64,000 bases of DNA from DATFVA01 sp963764235 (GTDB lineage: Bacteria > Bacteroidota > Ignavibacteria > Ignavibacteriales > Ignavibacteriaceae): assembly GCA_963764235.1 (NCBI GenBank), contig CAVXRO010000001.1, forward strand, positions 99,679-163,678, read 5' to 3'. The notes below the pieces were generated by a model. That model was not told the DNA's origin and did not search any database. It was given only the letters and a program-made list of their open reading frames with translations. The position numbers and the translations under genes are program-made. The stretch's first letter is position 1; the number at the start of each line of letters is the position of its first letter. Shown one piece after another: positions 7,615 to 18,560 of this stretch.

Positions 7615-10327
7615 ATGTCTAAAGTTTATTCATTTCTTTTTGTTTTATTTTTCCTGCTGCAAATAAATATGTTTGCACAGAGTGTTAATTTTACTGAACC
7701 AAATGCAAATCAGGTTTACACAATAAGTTCCGGAACAACAATGGACATTACTGCCCGTTGGAATTTTAGCTATGATTTTGGCAGTACTTCATCTTATTAT
7801 TTATCTTTAATAACTGAGAATGGTAGCTATTCACCACTTACAGGAAATAGTTACACAGTTCATAATGTTGCTGCAGGTCCAAAAACATGGACTATAGAAC
7901 TATATGTTACTGATACTTCGTTTAATTCGTACTACGCTAATAGTACTGTTCATTTTAGTGTTGTTCCTGGTCATTATTCAATTATAGCAGATAATAATTT
8001 CATCGATAATACTGGTAATGGAACACGTGGACAAATTAAAGTTGACGATACAACCCGTATAGCACCTTATAGTTTTTCAAGGTTTAGTGGTCAGAATGTT
8101 TCTTTAACTGCTGTTACCCCGCAGACTGATAATGGAGGATATCAGAGAATCTGGCATACTGGTTCCTATCAACCAAGTCGTTGGCATAAAAATGGTGAAA
8201 ACATAAATTCATACAATCAAACACATAATATAACAGTTTCCATAAATGAAGATGGAATGACGTTATGAAGGACAACTCCGCCAGGTTCATACAACAACCA
8301 GTGGAACTCTTACTTCAAGTGAACAATGGTTTACATCAGTTACATTATCCAGTGATGTTACAGTCCCAACAGGTCTCACTTTAACCTTAACTGCCGATGC
8401 AGCCGTTAATTTAAATGGGCATTCATTAGTTTCATCAGGCGGTACTATCACCGAACAAAGTGGAGCCTCCTATTCCGGTTTAGGTGCCTATAGAAAAGCA
8501 GGTTCAACAATTAAGGGTTTACATCCGACCATTGCATCTGCACTCAGCAGCGCATCTTCAGGTCAAACTATCTATGCAGTTTCTTCTCAGAGTATAACCT
8601 CAAATACATCAATAAATTCAGGTATAAATTTATCTGTTCCATCAGGAGTAACCTTAACCTTCGGCAGCGGCGTAAAACTTTCTGTATTTGGAACACTTTC
8701 AGCAAGCAGTGCTACATTCCAGGGTAATGGTTCTGCTGGTTCATGGAATAGTATCAGTTTTTATAATAGTACAGGAGGCAGCTCAATTCAATCGTGTACA
8801 ATTCGTGATGCTCAATGTGGTATTTATAGTTCCGGTTCAGATGTAACAATCACAGGCAATACAATATCCAATAATTCTCTTTATGGAATGTCCCTTAACA
8901 ATTCGGATATCACAATTTCCGGTTGCATAATTCGAAATAATGGCACCGGAATAAAAGTTTATTCTTCAGATGCAACAATAACAGGTAATTCAATTCTTGA
9001 TAATTCAAATTATGGTATACAGGCAGATAATGTAAGTAGTAGTGTTACCTGGGAGAATAACACAATTGAAGGCAATGGTTATGCGATAACACTGAACAAT
9101 GCTTCACCATACATATACGATAATCTCATGACAGATAATTGGCATGGAGTAGTTATTAATTCCAGCAGTCCGAACTTTGCCCAACCCTACAGACTTGGAT
9201 ACAATTCTATTACTTGTTCTGCAACTCCGCTTTTTAAGGCAAATAATTATTCAACTGTTTATATGGGTTATGATGGTGACGGAGGTTATAATAGTATATT
9301 TGGAAGCGAAATGCCCGACATGGAATCAATAAATCATTCTGGAATTTATGCAGATAACAACTATTTTGGACCTTATTCTCCGTCTACTTACGCTGATGGT
9401 ACTTCGTGGATACTTGCAAGAACTCCTTTAAGTACAGATCCAAATTCCGGTTCATCCTGCAATGGGCTACATAAATCATCAAGCTTTATTGCAGAATCTT
9501 CCAATCCATTTGATTTATCAAATAATTATTGGAAAGCTATTGCTGCCTCTAAAAAAGGTGATTTGTCATCAGCAAAAACATTGTTGAATTCTCTTATTAC
9601 AAGTAATTATGATAATACATTTTCTCCGTTATCTCTACTTGCATTATATGAACTGGAATCAAATAATTCTAATAGTAAGAATAATAATGAAATTACAAGT
9701 ACATTAGATGCAATCTATAGTTCTGCTAAAAATCCCTTAAGACCTTTTGCTTTACAGTTACTTTCAAGAAATGCTGCTCTTTTAAAAGATATGTCAGTTT
9801 ATTTAGCTTGTAACAAAGAAATGGTGAGCTTGTACCCAAATTCTGAGCACCAATTACTAGCACTATATAATTTAGTCAATTACTACCTGGAAATGGAAAA
9901 TGATCTAACTCAGGCCCAGAAATATTATCAAATAATGAAGAAAACCTATCCTGAAGAAGATTTAACTTTATTTGCTGCAATTAACATTGGAGAAAAAGTT
10001 GATATAAATGTTCCAAGAAAAAAAGATCAGAATACAACAGATAAAGTTAACAGCTTTGAACTTGCAGATGCATATCCAAATCCATTTAATCCATCAACAA
10101 TAATTAAGTATAATATACCAGAAGATGGGAATGTAACAGTTAAAATTTATGATATAATGGGAAGGGAAGTTGCAACTCTTGTAGATGAGCATAAATCAGC
10201 CGGAAGTTATAATGTTGTTTGGGAAAGCAGGAATAGCTACGGTAATGAAGTTGCATCCGGTATATATTTTTACAACATTACATTCAAAGCTCAATCAATA
10301 ACAAAAAAGATGTTATTAGTACGATAG
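7615..10327 (+). CDS. Secreted beta-helix protein with T9SS sorting domain, copy 2 (one frameshift)
   Basis: The gene has the same architecture as 2701-5397. A signal peptide ending MFAQ is followed by a beta-rich N-terminal domain, a right-handed beta-helix, a TPR-like segment and a C-terminal T9SS type A sorting domain of about 85 residues ending MLLVR. Reading breaks near 8263, where 'ACG-TTAT-GAA' has one T too many. Removing it joins '..NEDGMT' to 'YEGQLRQVHTTTSG' without loss. From about 8430 on, the sequence is almost identical to copy 1; before that the two proteins share only family-level similarity. A good AGGAG box precedes the ATG by 8 bases. It is likely exported by a type IX secretion system; the specific function is unknown. 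Confidence 0.82.
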
Positions 10328-10335
10328 AATAATCT

Positions 10336-10468
10336 TAGCCCAGCCGTTTCACGGCTGGGAATTTATAAGTAGGCAATACAACCAGGGCATTTGGTTTAAC
10401 TGTAACTCCGTGAAAGTCGTATTGTTTTTTTTGTAGTTATTTTTTCCCAGCCATGAATGGCTGGGCTA
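10336..10468. repeat. Palindrome-ended repeat element, copy 3 (diverged, shorter)
   Basis: It begins TAGCCCAGCCGTTTCACGGC and ends GGCTGGGCTA, the same ends as 436-614, with a diverged and shorter middle. It lies between the convergent beta-helix and ywbE genes, where its end hairpins could also act as terminators. It closes the duplicated cassette block. Confidence 0.65.
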
Positions 10469-10533
10469 TAGAATTTAATCCATCTTGTAATCATTGAATG
10501 AAAGACAACTAAGCGAATGCCTGCAAGAGCCGT

Positions 10534-10734
10534 TTATTCTAGAATTTTTTGTACGCGACCTATTTCGCCGGATTCTAAACGGACTTTGATGCCGCGGGGA
10601 TGTTTAGGGGAATTTGTAAGTATATTTTTAACTATTCCTTCAGTAAGCTTACCCGTCCGTTGATCTTCTTTGAGTACAACTGCGACGAGTAAACCCGGTT
10701 TAATATCACTACGATTTGTACCAAATAAACTCAT
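10534..10734 (-). CDS. ywbE: YwbE family protein
   Basis: This 66-residue protein matches the YwbE/DUF2196 pattern: 'IKPGLLVAVVLKEDQRTGKLTEGIVKNILTNSPKHPRGIKVRLESGEIGRVQKI' is family-typical almost end to end, and the length is normal. It is a small beta-rich protein of unknown molecular function. Its start codon overlaps the stop of the upstream RNA helicase by one base (TAATG), implying translational coupling. Pairing with a DEAD-box helicase suggests an RNA-related role, but that is inference. Confidence 0.85.
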   Translation of the reverse strand: MSLFGTNRSDIKPGLLVAVVLKEDQRTGKLTEGIVKNILTNSPKHPRGIKVRLESGEIGRVQKILE

Positions 10735-11978
10735 TAATATCTTCTTCTGCGGTTTGGGGCAAAGAAAGAGCGCTTTTTCTGTGAATGTCTTTCAGAATGA
10801 AGCCCGGCAATTACTTCATTTAATTTATCTGTATCATTTTCAACCATAACATAAGGATGATCTTCAATAACAGGAATCGGGAAAGATATCAATTTATTAA
10901 TATCTTTAAGAAGAGCTTTTTCTTCAGCATCACAAAACGAAAGGGCAACACCACTTAATCCGGCTCTGCCTGTTCGTCCGATTCTATGGATATATGTTTC
11001 CGATACTTCGGGAATATCATAATTTATAACATGAGAAAGTTCATCTACATCAATACCGCGCGCTGCTATGTCAGTCGCTACCAATACTCTTGACTTCTTA
11101 GTTTTAAAATTTTTAAGTGCCAGTTGTCTTGCTCCCTGCGATTTATTACCATGAATGACTTCAGTGTGGACTTTTTCCCTATTCAGAATTCTTGCAACTT
11201 TATCCGCTCCGTGTTTTGTTCGGGTAAATACTAATACAGAGTGAATTGACTGATCTTTTAACAGATGAAGTAAAAGGTTATTTTTATCAGGTTTCCTTAC
11301 GTAGTATACTGCCTGTCTGATTGATTCCACAGTAGGCTGTTCTGGAGTTAAAATAATCTTAACCGGATCAGTTAAAATAGAACGGGAAAGGCTTACAATT
11401 TCAGGTGGCATTGTTGCGGAAAAATACAATGATTGTTTTTGAGAAGGTAATTTAGCAATGATTTTTTTAACATCATTTATAAATCCCATATCTAGCATAC
11501 GGTCAGCTTCATCAAGGACAAATATTTTAATATGCTTTAGACTAATATGATTCTGGTTCACCAGATCAAGCAATCTGCCTGGAGTAGCAATAAGAATATC
11601 TACACCATTTTGTAACTTCTGAGTCTGACCTCTCTGAGACACACCGCCATAAACAACCAGGTTCTTTAGTCCGGTGAATTTTCCATAAGCCGAAAAACTT
11701 TCTCCGATTTGAATTGCAAGTTCCCTTGTAGGAGTAAGAATCAGTGATCTGATATTTCTTTTATTTCCCACTTCAGGTTTTTGATTATAAAGAATCTGAA
11801 GAATGGGGAAAGCAAAAGCGGCAGTTTTACCTGTTCCTGTCTGGGCACAGGCAAACAGATCTTTTCCATTAAGTATAACAGGAATTGCATTTAATTGAAT
11901 TGGTGTGGGTACAGTATACCCTTCTGAAATAAAAGCTTTTTCTAAAGGTTTTATTAGGTTGAGTTTTTCGAACGACAT
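10734..11978 (-). CDS. rhlE: DEAD-box ATP-dependent RNA helicase, RhlE type
   Basis: The 414-residue protein carries all the core helicase motifs. They include the Q motif ('YTVPTPIQ', about residue 21), Walker A AQTGTGKT (about 45), PTREL, DEAD ('VLDEADRMLDMGF'), SAT, and the motif VI HRIGRTGRAG (about 330). A short basic tail ('SQKKRSFFAPNRRRRY') is typical of RhlE-like helicases, which remodel rRNA or mRNA structures and often help in cold growth and ribosome assembly. It is transcribed with ywbE. No clear promoter is seen in the 287 bp between its start and the RND gene end. Confidence 0.92.
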   Translation of the reverse strand: MSFEKLNLIKPLEKAFISEGYTVPTPIQLNAIPVILNGKDLFACAQTGTGKTAAFAFPILQILYNQKPEVGNKRNIRSLILTPTRELAIQIGESFSAYGKFTGLKNLVVYGGVSQRGQTQKLQNGVDILIATPGRLLDLVNQNHISLKHIKIFVLDEADRMLDMGFINDVKKIIAKLPSQKQSLYFSATMPPEIVSLSRSILTDPVKIILTPEQPTVESIRQAVYYVRKPDKNNLLLHLLKDQSIHSVLVFTRTKHGADKVARILNREKVHTEVIHGNKSQGARQLALKNFKTKKSRVLVATDIAARGIDVDELSHVINYDIPEVSETYIHRIGRTGRAGLSGVALSFCDAEEKALLKDINKLISFPIPVIEDHPYVMVENDTDKLNEVIAGLHSERHSQKKRSFFAPNRRRRY

Positions 11979-12221
11979 TTATTAAGGTTTTCCTTTATTT
12001 TGAACAGACTGTAAGGTTAAATTAGCAGTCAATGAATGAATTTTATTAAGAAGTGCAGCTTAACGAATAGTCCGGGAGCATATCATAATATTTTACTGGA
12101 TAAAGATACACTTTTAATCAAAGAAGTTAAAGTGTAATTATTTATACTAACATTGGATGTGTCACTGATCAAAGACAATGGGTTCAGGAATAGATTTACT
12201 ACTCAGTGGCTCCATAAGATA

Positions 12222-12254
12222 TATATGGCGGGGCTTTTATTATCCCGCCATATA
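12222..12254. terminator. Hairpin terminator after RND efflux gene
   Basis: TATATGGCGGG and CCCGCCATATA pair perfectly over an 11-base A/T-rich loop, 12 bases past the 3' end of the RND gene. It probably ends the tolC-adaptor-RND transcript. The T-tract is weak on both strands. Confidence 0.6.
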
Positions 12255-12265
12255 AAAAATTATAC

Positions 12266-15200
12266 TCAACTGAATTTCTCACCGGGGAAAGCAGCTAATT
12301 CCTTATTTTCATTATATTCAGGTAATTCGTCCACAGCTTCTTTTTCAGCTTTAGTATAACGTGATAGCAAAGTGTAAACAACAGGTACAAGAACTAAAGT
12401 CAGGAATGTTGAAAAAAATACTCCTCCAACTACTGCTAAGCCTAAAGGACGACGTGATTCTGCTCCCGCACCTAAACCAATTGCTATCGGCAGTATTCCG
12501 AATATCGTTGAAAAGGAAGTCATGAGAATTGGTCGTAAGCGGATTTTCGCAGCTTCTGTAACTGCTTCAACTATTGAACTACCCTTTGCTCTAAGCTGAT
12601 TAGCAAATTCAACAATTAAGATTGCATTTTTTGTTACGAGTCCGATAAGCATAATTAAGCCAATCTGCGAGTATATATTTAAGGATTGTCCGAAAATATA
12701 TAATGTAAGTAAAGCTCCAAAAACTGCAAGAGGTACTGAAAGTAATATAGTTAAAGGATGTATAAAACTTTCAAACTGAGCGGACAGGACAAGATAAATA
12801 AATACAATCGCAAGGAGAAACATCAGATATAAGCTTGAGTTTGACGATTTATATTCAAGAGATTGTCCCGCATATTCCCGCTTTATGTCTTTCGGAAGTT
12901 TTGTCTGAGCAATATTATCCAGATCATCCAATGCTTTGCCGAGTGCTACTCCGGGGATTAAACTCGCTGATATTGTTGCAGAACGGACTCTGTTGTAATG
13001 GTTTAACTCCTTAGGTGCTACGGATTTTTCTACTTTAATAACATTTGCCAGTTGAACGAGTCCCCCGGTACTTCTGATATAAAGATTACGAATTACATCG
13101 GGAGTGGACCGAATCTGAGGTTTCATTTGAAGAATAACATCATACTGTTTTGTGCCGCGTTTGAAGTTTGTTACTGTACGTCCTCCTAAAAATGTTTCAA
13201 GAGTACTTCCAATATCACTAACAGAAACGCCGAGTGCAGAAGCTCTTTCACGATCAATATTTACATCGAGCTGCGGTTTATTCAGACGTAAATCAGAATC
13301 CATATTTATCAAGTAACCTAATTGTGAAGCATTTTGCATCACAGTACTGACAGCCTGATTAAGATCATTATAATCATCTCCCTGTAAAACATATTGAACC
13401 GGGCTTGATGAAAAAGATGCACCAAGACTCGGAGGGTTTATAACAAATGCCAGTACGCCAGGAATCGACATTAATTGAGGGAAAAGTTCCTGAACAATTT
13501 CCTGTTGAGATTTATTCCTCTCATTTCGTGGCTTTAAAGCGAGGAACATAAAACTGTTGGTTACATTTCCAGGACCGCCGAAGCCTACTCCGGTAGCTGT
13601 AAATACACCGCGGGTTTCAGGCAGTGCCAGTAATTTATTTTCTACCTGGCGGACGTAAGTATCGGTATATTCCAGTGTTGATCCTTCAGGTGCTATGACA
13701 ATACCGAAACCAACACCCCGGTCTTCTGTTGGGACAAGTTCACTTGGTAATAGTTTAAATAAATAAACACCGACAACAATCAATGCAATACTACCGGCAA
13801 GCATTAGCAGACGTTTTTGCAATGAAAATCTCAGGACCCGGTCATAAAGCCTATTCAATGATTCAAAGAAAGCATCGAAAGAACGTGATGCCCAACTTTT
13901 ACTTGTTCCGTGCAGAGGTCGCAAAATCTGGGAAGAAAGCATTGGTGTTAAAGTTAACGCAACAAACCCGGAAATTAGGACTGCCATTGCGACAGAAACA
14001 CCGAATTCATTAAATAATCTGCCGACGGTACCGGTGAGAAAAGCAAGCGGAATAAAAACAGCCACCAGTGTTATTGTAGTTGCAAGAATAGCAAATCCGA
14101 TTTCTTTACTTCCATCAATTGCAGCCTGAAAACGTGTTTTACCCATTTCCATATGACGATAAATATTTTCAAGCATTACAATGGCATCATCGACAACCAA
14201 ACCAATCGCTAAAACCAGAGCCAGCAAAGTAAGAATGTTGATTGTAAATCCGGCAAAGTAAATTATTGCAAAAGCTCCGAGAATTGAAATTGGGATTGCC
14301 AGAGAAGGAATAATAGTAGCACGTAAACTTTTTAAGAATCCCAATACAACCAGAATAACCAATAATACAGCAATTAATAGAGTTAACTGAACTTCATCAA
14401 TAGACTCATTAATGAAGGTGGATGAATCATATGCAATATCGAGTTTCATTCCCTCAGGCAGAAGTTTTTTTAACCCGGGTATTGCATTGCGTATTTCTTT
14501 AGCAACATCAACAGTGCTTGCCTTTGATTGTTTAACAATACCCAGACCAACAGTTGGTTTTCCATTATAACGGACAGCAGTACGTTCATTTTCAGCACCA
14601 ACTTCTACTTCAGCTACATCACGAAGTCGTACAATATCATTGTTTTTCTGTGAGACAATAATTGCTCCGAACTCACCTGGTTTTGATAATTCACCTCGGG
14701 TGCGAACAGCAAATTCCCTTCTGGTTCCTTCTACTCTTCCACCGGGAATTTCAGCATTTTCACTTCGGATAGCTGCTTCAACATCCTGAGTAGTTAACCC
14801 ATGTGCAAGCCATTCGTAAAGGATCAAGCCAGACACGCATTGCATACCGTCTTTCGCCGCCAATAATAACCGATCCAACACCGGGTAAACGTTGTATCTT
14901 TTCTTTAAGTACCTGATCTGCAACATCCGACAATTCCAATCCTGAATAATGTTCGCTTGATATTGCAAGCCAGACTATTGCCTGGGCATTAGCATCAACC
15001 TTTGAAATAACAGGGTCATCAATTTCCTGAGGGAGCTGACCACGAATACGTGAGACTCTGTCACGCACATCATTAGCTGCTTTATCTACATCCCGGTTTA
15101 ATTCAAATTCAATTGTTATAACTGAACCTTCTTCACGACTGGAAGATGAGATTGTTTTAACACCTTCAAGTGTTGCAAACTGTTCTTCCAAAACATTAGT

Positions 15201-15389
15201 AATATCTGTTTCAACTACACTTGGGCTTGCACCACGGTACAAAGTAACTACAGAAACTATTGGCGGATCAATATCAGGATATTCGCGAACCGGAAGGAGG
15301 AAAAAAGAAATAATTCCAAACAGCAGAATAGCCAGACTCATTACAGTTGCAAGGACCGGACGCCTTATTGATATATGACTAATTTTCAT
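12266..15389 (-). CDS. RND (HAE1/AcrB-type) efflux permease, one frameshift
   Basis: The two frames join at about 14814, where an extra T interrupts 'WLDPLRMA-AHGLTTQDVEAA'. Corrected, the protein is about 1040 residues, the normal size for an AcrB/MexB-like proton-driven drug pump. It starts 'MKISHISIRRPVLATVMSLA', typical of TM1. TM4 contains the paired aspartates of the proton relay ('GLVVDDAIVMLEN') and TM10 the conserved lysine ('GLVTKNAILIVEFANQLR'). It is the inner-membrane engine of a tripartite pump with the adaptor at 15619-16716 and the TolC-like channel at 16730-18298. The 229-bp gap upstream contains a short 'cctgcc..ggcag' inverted repeat. Confidence 0.9.
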
Positions 15390-15561
15390 TTACTATTTCC
15401 CTTTCATTGCAAACTTTGAAAATTAAATAACAGTATATGATATCCTCAACAAGATTTTTGTTTATTGCCGTAGGGCACAAAGATTTATAAAATGAAACAG
15501 TCAATGATTCCGGGAGTATGATTGAGATTGCATGATTGTATGTTCCATTTTTTAATTTTTT

Positions 15562-15587
15562 AACCTGCCTATGTCGGCAGACAGGTT
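15562..15587. repeat. Short intergenic inverted repeat of the CCTGCC/GGCAGG type
   Basis: AACCTGCC and GGCAGaCAGGTT form a small hairpin. A sibling is at 18817-18834 (CCTGCCTTTGCCGGCAGG), and fragments occur near 655-687. It appears to be a dispersed REP-like motif, possibly acting in the operon gap. Confidence 0.4.
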
Positions 15588-15618
15588 TGGTTATCGGCTT
15601 TGCAGCTCTAAAATTGAT

Positions 15619-16716
15619 TCATTTAAATGATGCTGAATTAGTATTATCCATATTATCTTTACTGCTAATCGGTATTACCTTAGCTCCTTCAAATAATTTC
15701 TGATGACCAGCTCTGACAACCAGAGCATCCTTATTCAGTCCGTCTTTTATCTCTACAACATCTGTAAGCTGTAATCCGAGTTTTACAGGGACACGGGAAA
15801 CGGTACTGTCAGCTTTAACCTGAAAAACGAAAGACTGATCACCATTGGCAAAAATAGCTTCGGTGGGGATGACTATTGCATTTGAATGTTGTGTAAGGAC
15901 GGCAGAAACATTTGCAGACATCCCCGGGAGAAATTTTTGATCCGGGTTTGGAACTCTGGCAATTACCCTTACACTTCTTGTTTCGGGATCAAGTACTGGT
16001 TCTATTACAATAATCTTACCTTTTACTTCATGATCTGTATATGCAGTAGTTGAAATGCTTACCTCAGCATTCTTGTGGATCTGAGCAACATAACGCTCCG
16101 GTGCAAAAAAAGTAACCCGAATCTCTTTAATATTAGCAAGTTCTGTAATTGGCTGGCCAGAGCGTAGGAAAGTCCCTACACTAACCTTTCGTGCACCGAT
16201 GATACCATCAAACGGAGCAACAATTTTTGTTTTAGAAAGACGTGCTTTCGCAAGGGCAAGATTAGCTTCGGCAACTTTTAATGCTGCAGAGGCATCATCA
16301 AGATCCTGAGGTGTGCCTGCTTTTTGATCTACTATTTCCTTAATTCTGTTATAGGATGTCTTTGATTGTGAATATAATGCTTCAGTTCGTGAAACCTCGG
16401 CAGCAAGTTGAGAATCATCTAACTGAGCTATAAGAGCACCTTTCTTAATAAAACTGCCTTCCTCAAAGGGAAGACTGATTATTACTGCATCGATTTCAGA
16501 TACCACAGTGATTGCTTCATTGGCTTCAATATTGCCAATTGCATCAAAATTATCTTCTATAGTTTTACTTTCTGATTTAGCGACTTCAACCGGCATGGGA
16601 GGCATTTTAAACCCACCAGCCTGCTTCTGCTGATCTGAACATCCGATAACAAAAAAAAGTAAAGATATAGCTGTAATAGATAAATATTTGTTAAATATGA
16701 ATTTAATTATTTTCAT
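15619..16716 (-). CDS. RND efflux periplasmic adaptor (membrane fusion lipoprotein)
   Basis: The 365-residue protein has a lipoprotein signal (cysteine 26 in FFVIGCSDQQ). The biotinyl-lipoyl halves are 'AITVVSEIDAVIISLPFEEGSFIKKGALIAQLD' and 'LSKTKIVAPFDGIIGARKVSVGTFLRSGQPI', flanking a helical hairpin. A beta-barrel ('KIIVIEPVLDPETRSVRVIARVPN') and the membrane-proximal domain follow. It bridges the RND pump and the outer-membrane channel. It lies 13 bp downstream of the TolC-like gene and upstream of the RND gene, so the three form one operon. The substrate cannot be predicted. Confidence 0.9.
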   Translation of the reverse strand: MKIIKFIFNKYLSITAISLLFFVIGCSDQQKQAGGFKMPPMPVEVAKSESKTIEDNFDAIGNIEANEAITVVSEIDAVIISLPFEEGSFIKKGALIAQLDDSQLAAEVSRTEALYSQSKTSYNRIKEIVDQKAGTPQDLDDASAALKVAEANLALAKARLSKTKIVAPFDGIIGARKVSVGTFLRSGQPITELANIKEIRVTFFAPERYVAQIHKNAEVSISTTAYTDHEVKGKIIVIEPVLDPETRSVRVIARVPNPDQKFLPGMSANVSAVLTQHSNAIVIPTEAIFANGDQSFVFQVKADSTVSRVPVKLGLQLTDVVEIKDGLNKDALVVRAGHQKLFEGAKVIPISSKDNMDNTNSASFK

Positions 16717-16729
16717 TATATGCCCTTTC

Positions 16730-18298
16730 TTATTGAGTTATTCCGGTATAAACTCCGGAAGTTAGCTGCTTTAATAAAGCTCTTGCTTTTGCTGTTCGCA
16801 CCAAAGCTTCAGAATAACTTTGTTGAGCTGAGGCGAAATCAGCGCCGAGGCGTACCAATTCAAATGCAGTTGAGCGTCCATTATGAAATTCAATTAACCC
16901 AATTCTGACTTGCTCCTGCGCTGCTTCGACCGCTTTAGTAGCTGCCTCCAGTCTTTTTTTTCCATGAAATAATTCCCTCCAGTAGGTACGAACCTGTTCT
17001 TCAATAACTCTGGATATTTCATGATAACGTTGTTGTGTCCCATAGAATTCCGCTTGGAGACGATCTTTTTCACCTAATCCGGTACGTAGACCAATTGGAA
17101 TACTGAGATCAACACCTATACTCCATACCGGAAATTGTCTTTTTGATACCTGTGAGAGTGCATCATAAAAACTTCCATTTCTTGAAGAACGAAGAGTATC
17201 ACCGCTAAAAATTACATTTTGTGGTGAACCTGTTAATCCGTTGGCGCCCAGGGATCCGACAAGATCCAGTTTTGGAAGTACTTTCCATTTTGCCGAAACC
17301 AATTGAACTTTAACTGCTTCGATATTATGTTGAGCTGCTTTGAGACTAAGGTTATTTTTAATTGCCTGTTGCACCAGAACATCAACATCTTCAACAAAAA
17401 AATCCTTTGGCGGACTGTCTGTTGGTATAAAATGCTGCATACCTTGTTCAGGTCTAAGACCAATCAATGTAGAAAGTTGATCAGATTGACTGTCAAATTG
17501 TTCCTCCCGATCTATTAACAAGAGGTCTTGCTGAGCCAAAAAAGTTCTGGCGTTAGCAACCTGATTTGGTCCTACAAGTCCCGAATTTGCACGTGATTCA
17601 GTATCCTTCAGTAATGACTGTGCCTGATCGCGGGTTAATTGCTGAACAGCATAATTCCTTTCAATTGCATATAAATCCCAGTAAAGTTGTTCTGTTTCAG
17701 AGCTTACAAAAATAACCTGTTGATTATAAAGAGCCTTTTGAGCTTCAAGATTCCGTTCAGATAAACTTAAGTTTTCTCTTGCGGAAGCTGAGAAACCATT
17801 CAGGAGAGGTTGTCTGATTGTCAGATTGCCAAATGCATCATTCTCAGGATTCAAAAAAGCAAAAGAAGAATTCGTTTGTAATTTAGAAGAGTTAAGTGAT
17901 AATTCAAGTTCTGTCCCAACTGGTAGTTTCAATCTTAAACCAGTTTGATAATTAGTCTCTTGAGTTTTCAGAACTGAAGCGCCTGCAAAGAAAGATGCTG
18001 AAGGAATGTTTTGTTTCAGATAATCAAAATCGAAGAAAAAGTCCGGATCAAAATAGCCTTTTTCTCTTCGCACTGCACCTTCAGCAGCCATGTAAGATGC
18101 TTTGGCAATCTGTATCGAAGTTGCATTATCGAGTGCATATTGTATTGCCTGTTGAAGTGAAAGGGGAGTTCCCTTATGACCAGAAAGTATATTTTGAAGC
18201 GAACTGTCAGGATTAACAGTTTCCTGTGCATAAAGTTGGATACCAGAATATAAAATCATTAGAAATAAAAATAGTAATACTGAGCACCTACTCATCAA
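16730..18298 (-). CDS. TolC-family outer-membrane efflux channel
   Basis: The 522-residue protein has a signal peptide ending near 'GIQLYAQ' and the two repeated TolC halves of long coiled helices: 'TPLSLQQAIQYALDNATSIQIAKA' at the start of the first, 'DVDVLVQQAIKNNLSLKAAQHNIEA' in the second, and an 'LIEFHNGRSTAFELVRLGADFASAQ' ending. It is the first gene of the pump operon. Upstream of it lies the 11-bp minisatellite at 18591-18667, with no obvious regulator. Confidence 0.9.
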   Translation of the reverse strand: MMSRCSVLLFLFLMILYSGIQLYAQETVNPDSSLQNILSGHKGTPLSLQQAIQYALDNATSIQIAKASYMAAEGAVRREKGYFDPDFFFDFDYLKQNIPSASFFAGASVLKTQETNYQTGLRLKLPVGTELELSLNSSKLQTNSSFAFLNPENDAFGNLTIRQPLLNGFSASARENLSLSERNLEAQKALYNQQVIFVSSETEQLYWDLYAIERNYAVQQLTRDQAQSLLKDTESRANSGLVGPNQVANARTFLAQQDLLLIDREEQFDSQSDQLSTLIGLRPEQGMQHFIPTDSPPKDFFVEDVDVLVQQAIKNNLSLKAAQHNIEAVKVQLVSAKWKVLPKLDLVGSLGANGLTGSPQNVIFSGDTLRSSRNGSFYDALSQVSKRQFPVWSIGVDLSIPIGLRTGLGEKDRLQAEFYGTQQRYHEISRVIEEQVRTYWRELFHGKKRLEAATKAVEAAQEQVRIGLIEFHNGRSTAFELVRLGADFASAQQSYSEALVRTAKARALLKQLTSGVYTGITQ

Positions 18299-18560
18299 TC
18301 CTCCCTTTTAATTTTTTGTGCTGAAAATCCAAATAAAAATGGAAAAATATGGAGAAAGAAAGGCCAGAAAAATTCTGTAATTTTTCAGTTATAATTTCTT
18401 ATTGCCCTTTTAATTTGAATAATATCTGTAATTAATAAATAGGATTCAATATCCTTATATGAAATTAATGTTAAATCCGCATCTGTTCCTGAATTATATT
18501 TAAAAGTGAAATGAATTTGAGGAAAACTGATATTAACATCATATTCCTACATAAAAGAGA

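Noticed and set aside
13783..14013. 76-residue plus-strand ORF within the RND gene
   Set aside because: It is a shadow of the permease coding sequence on the other strand.
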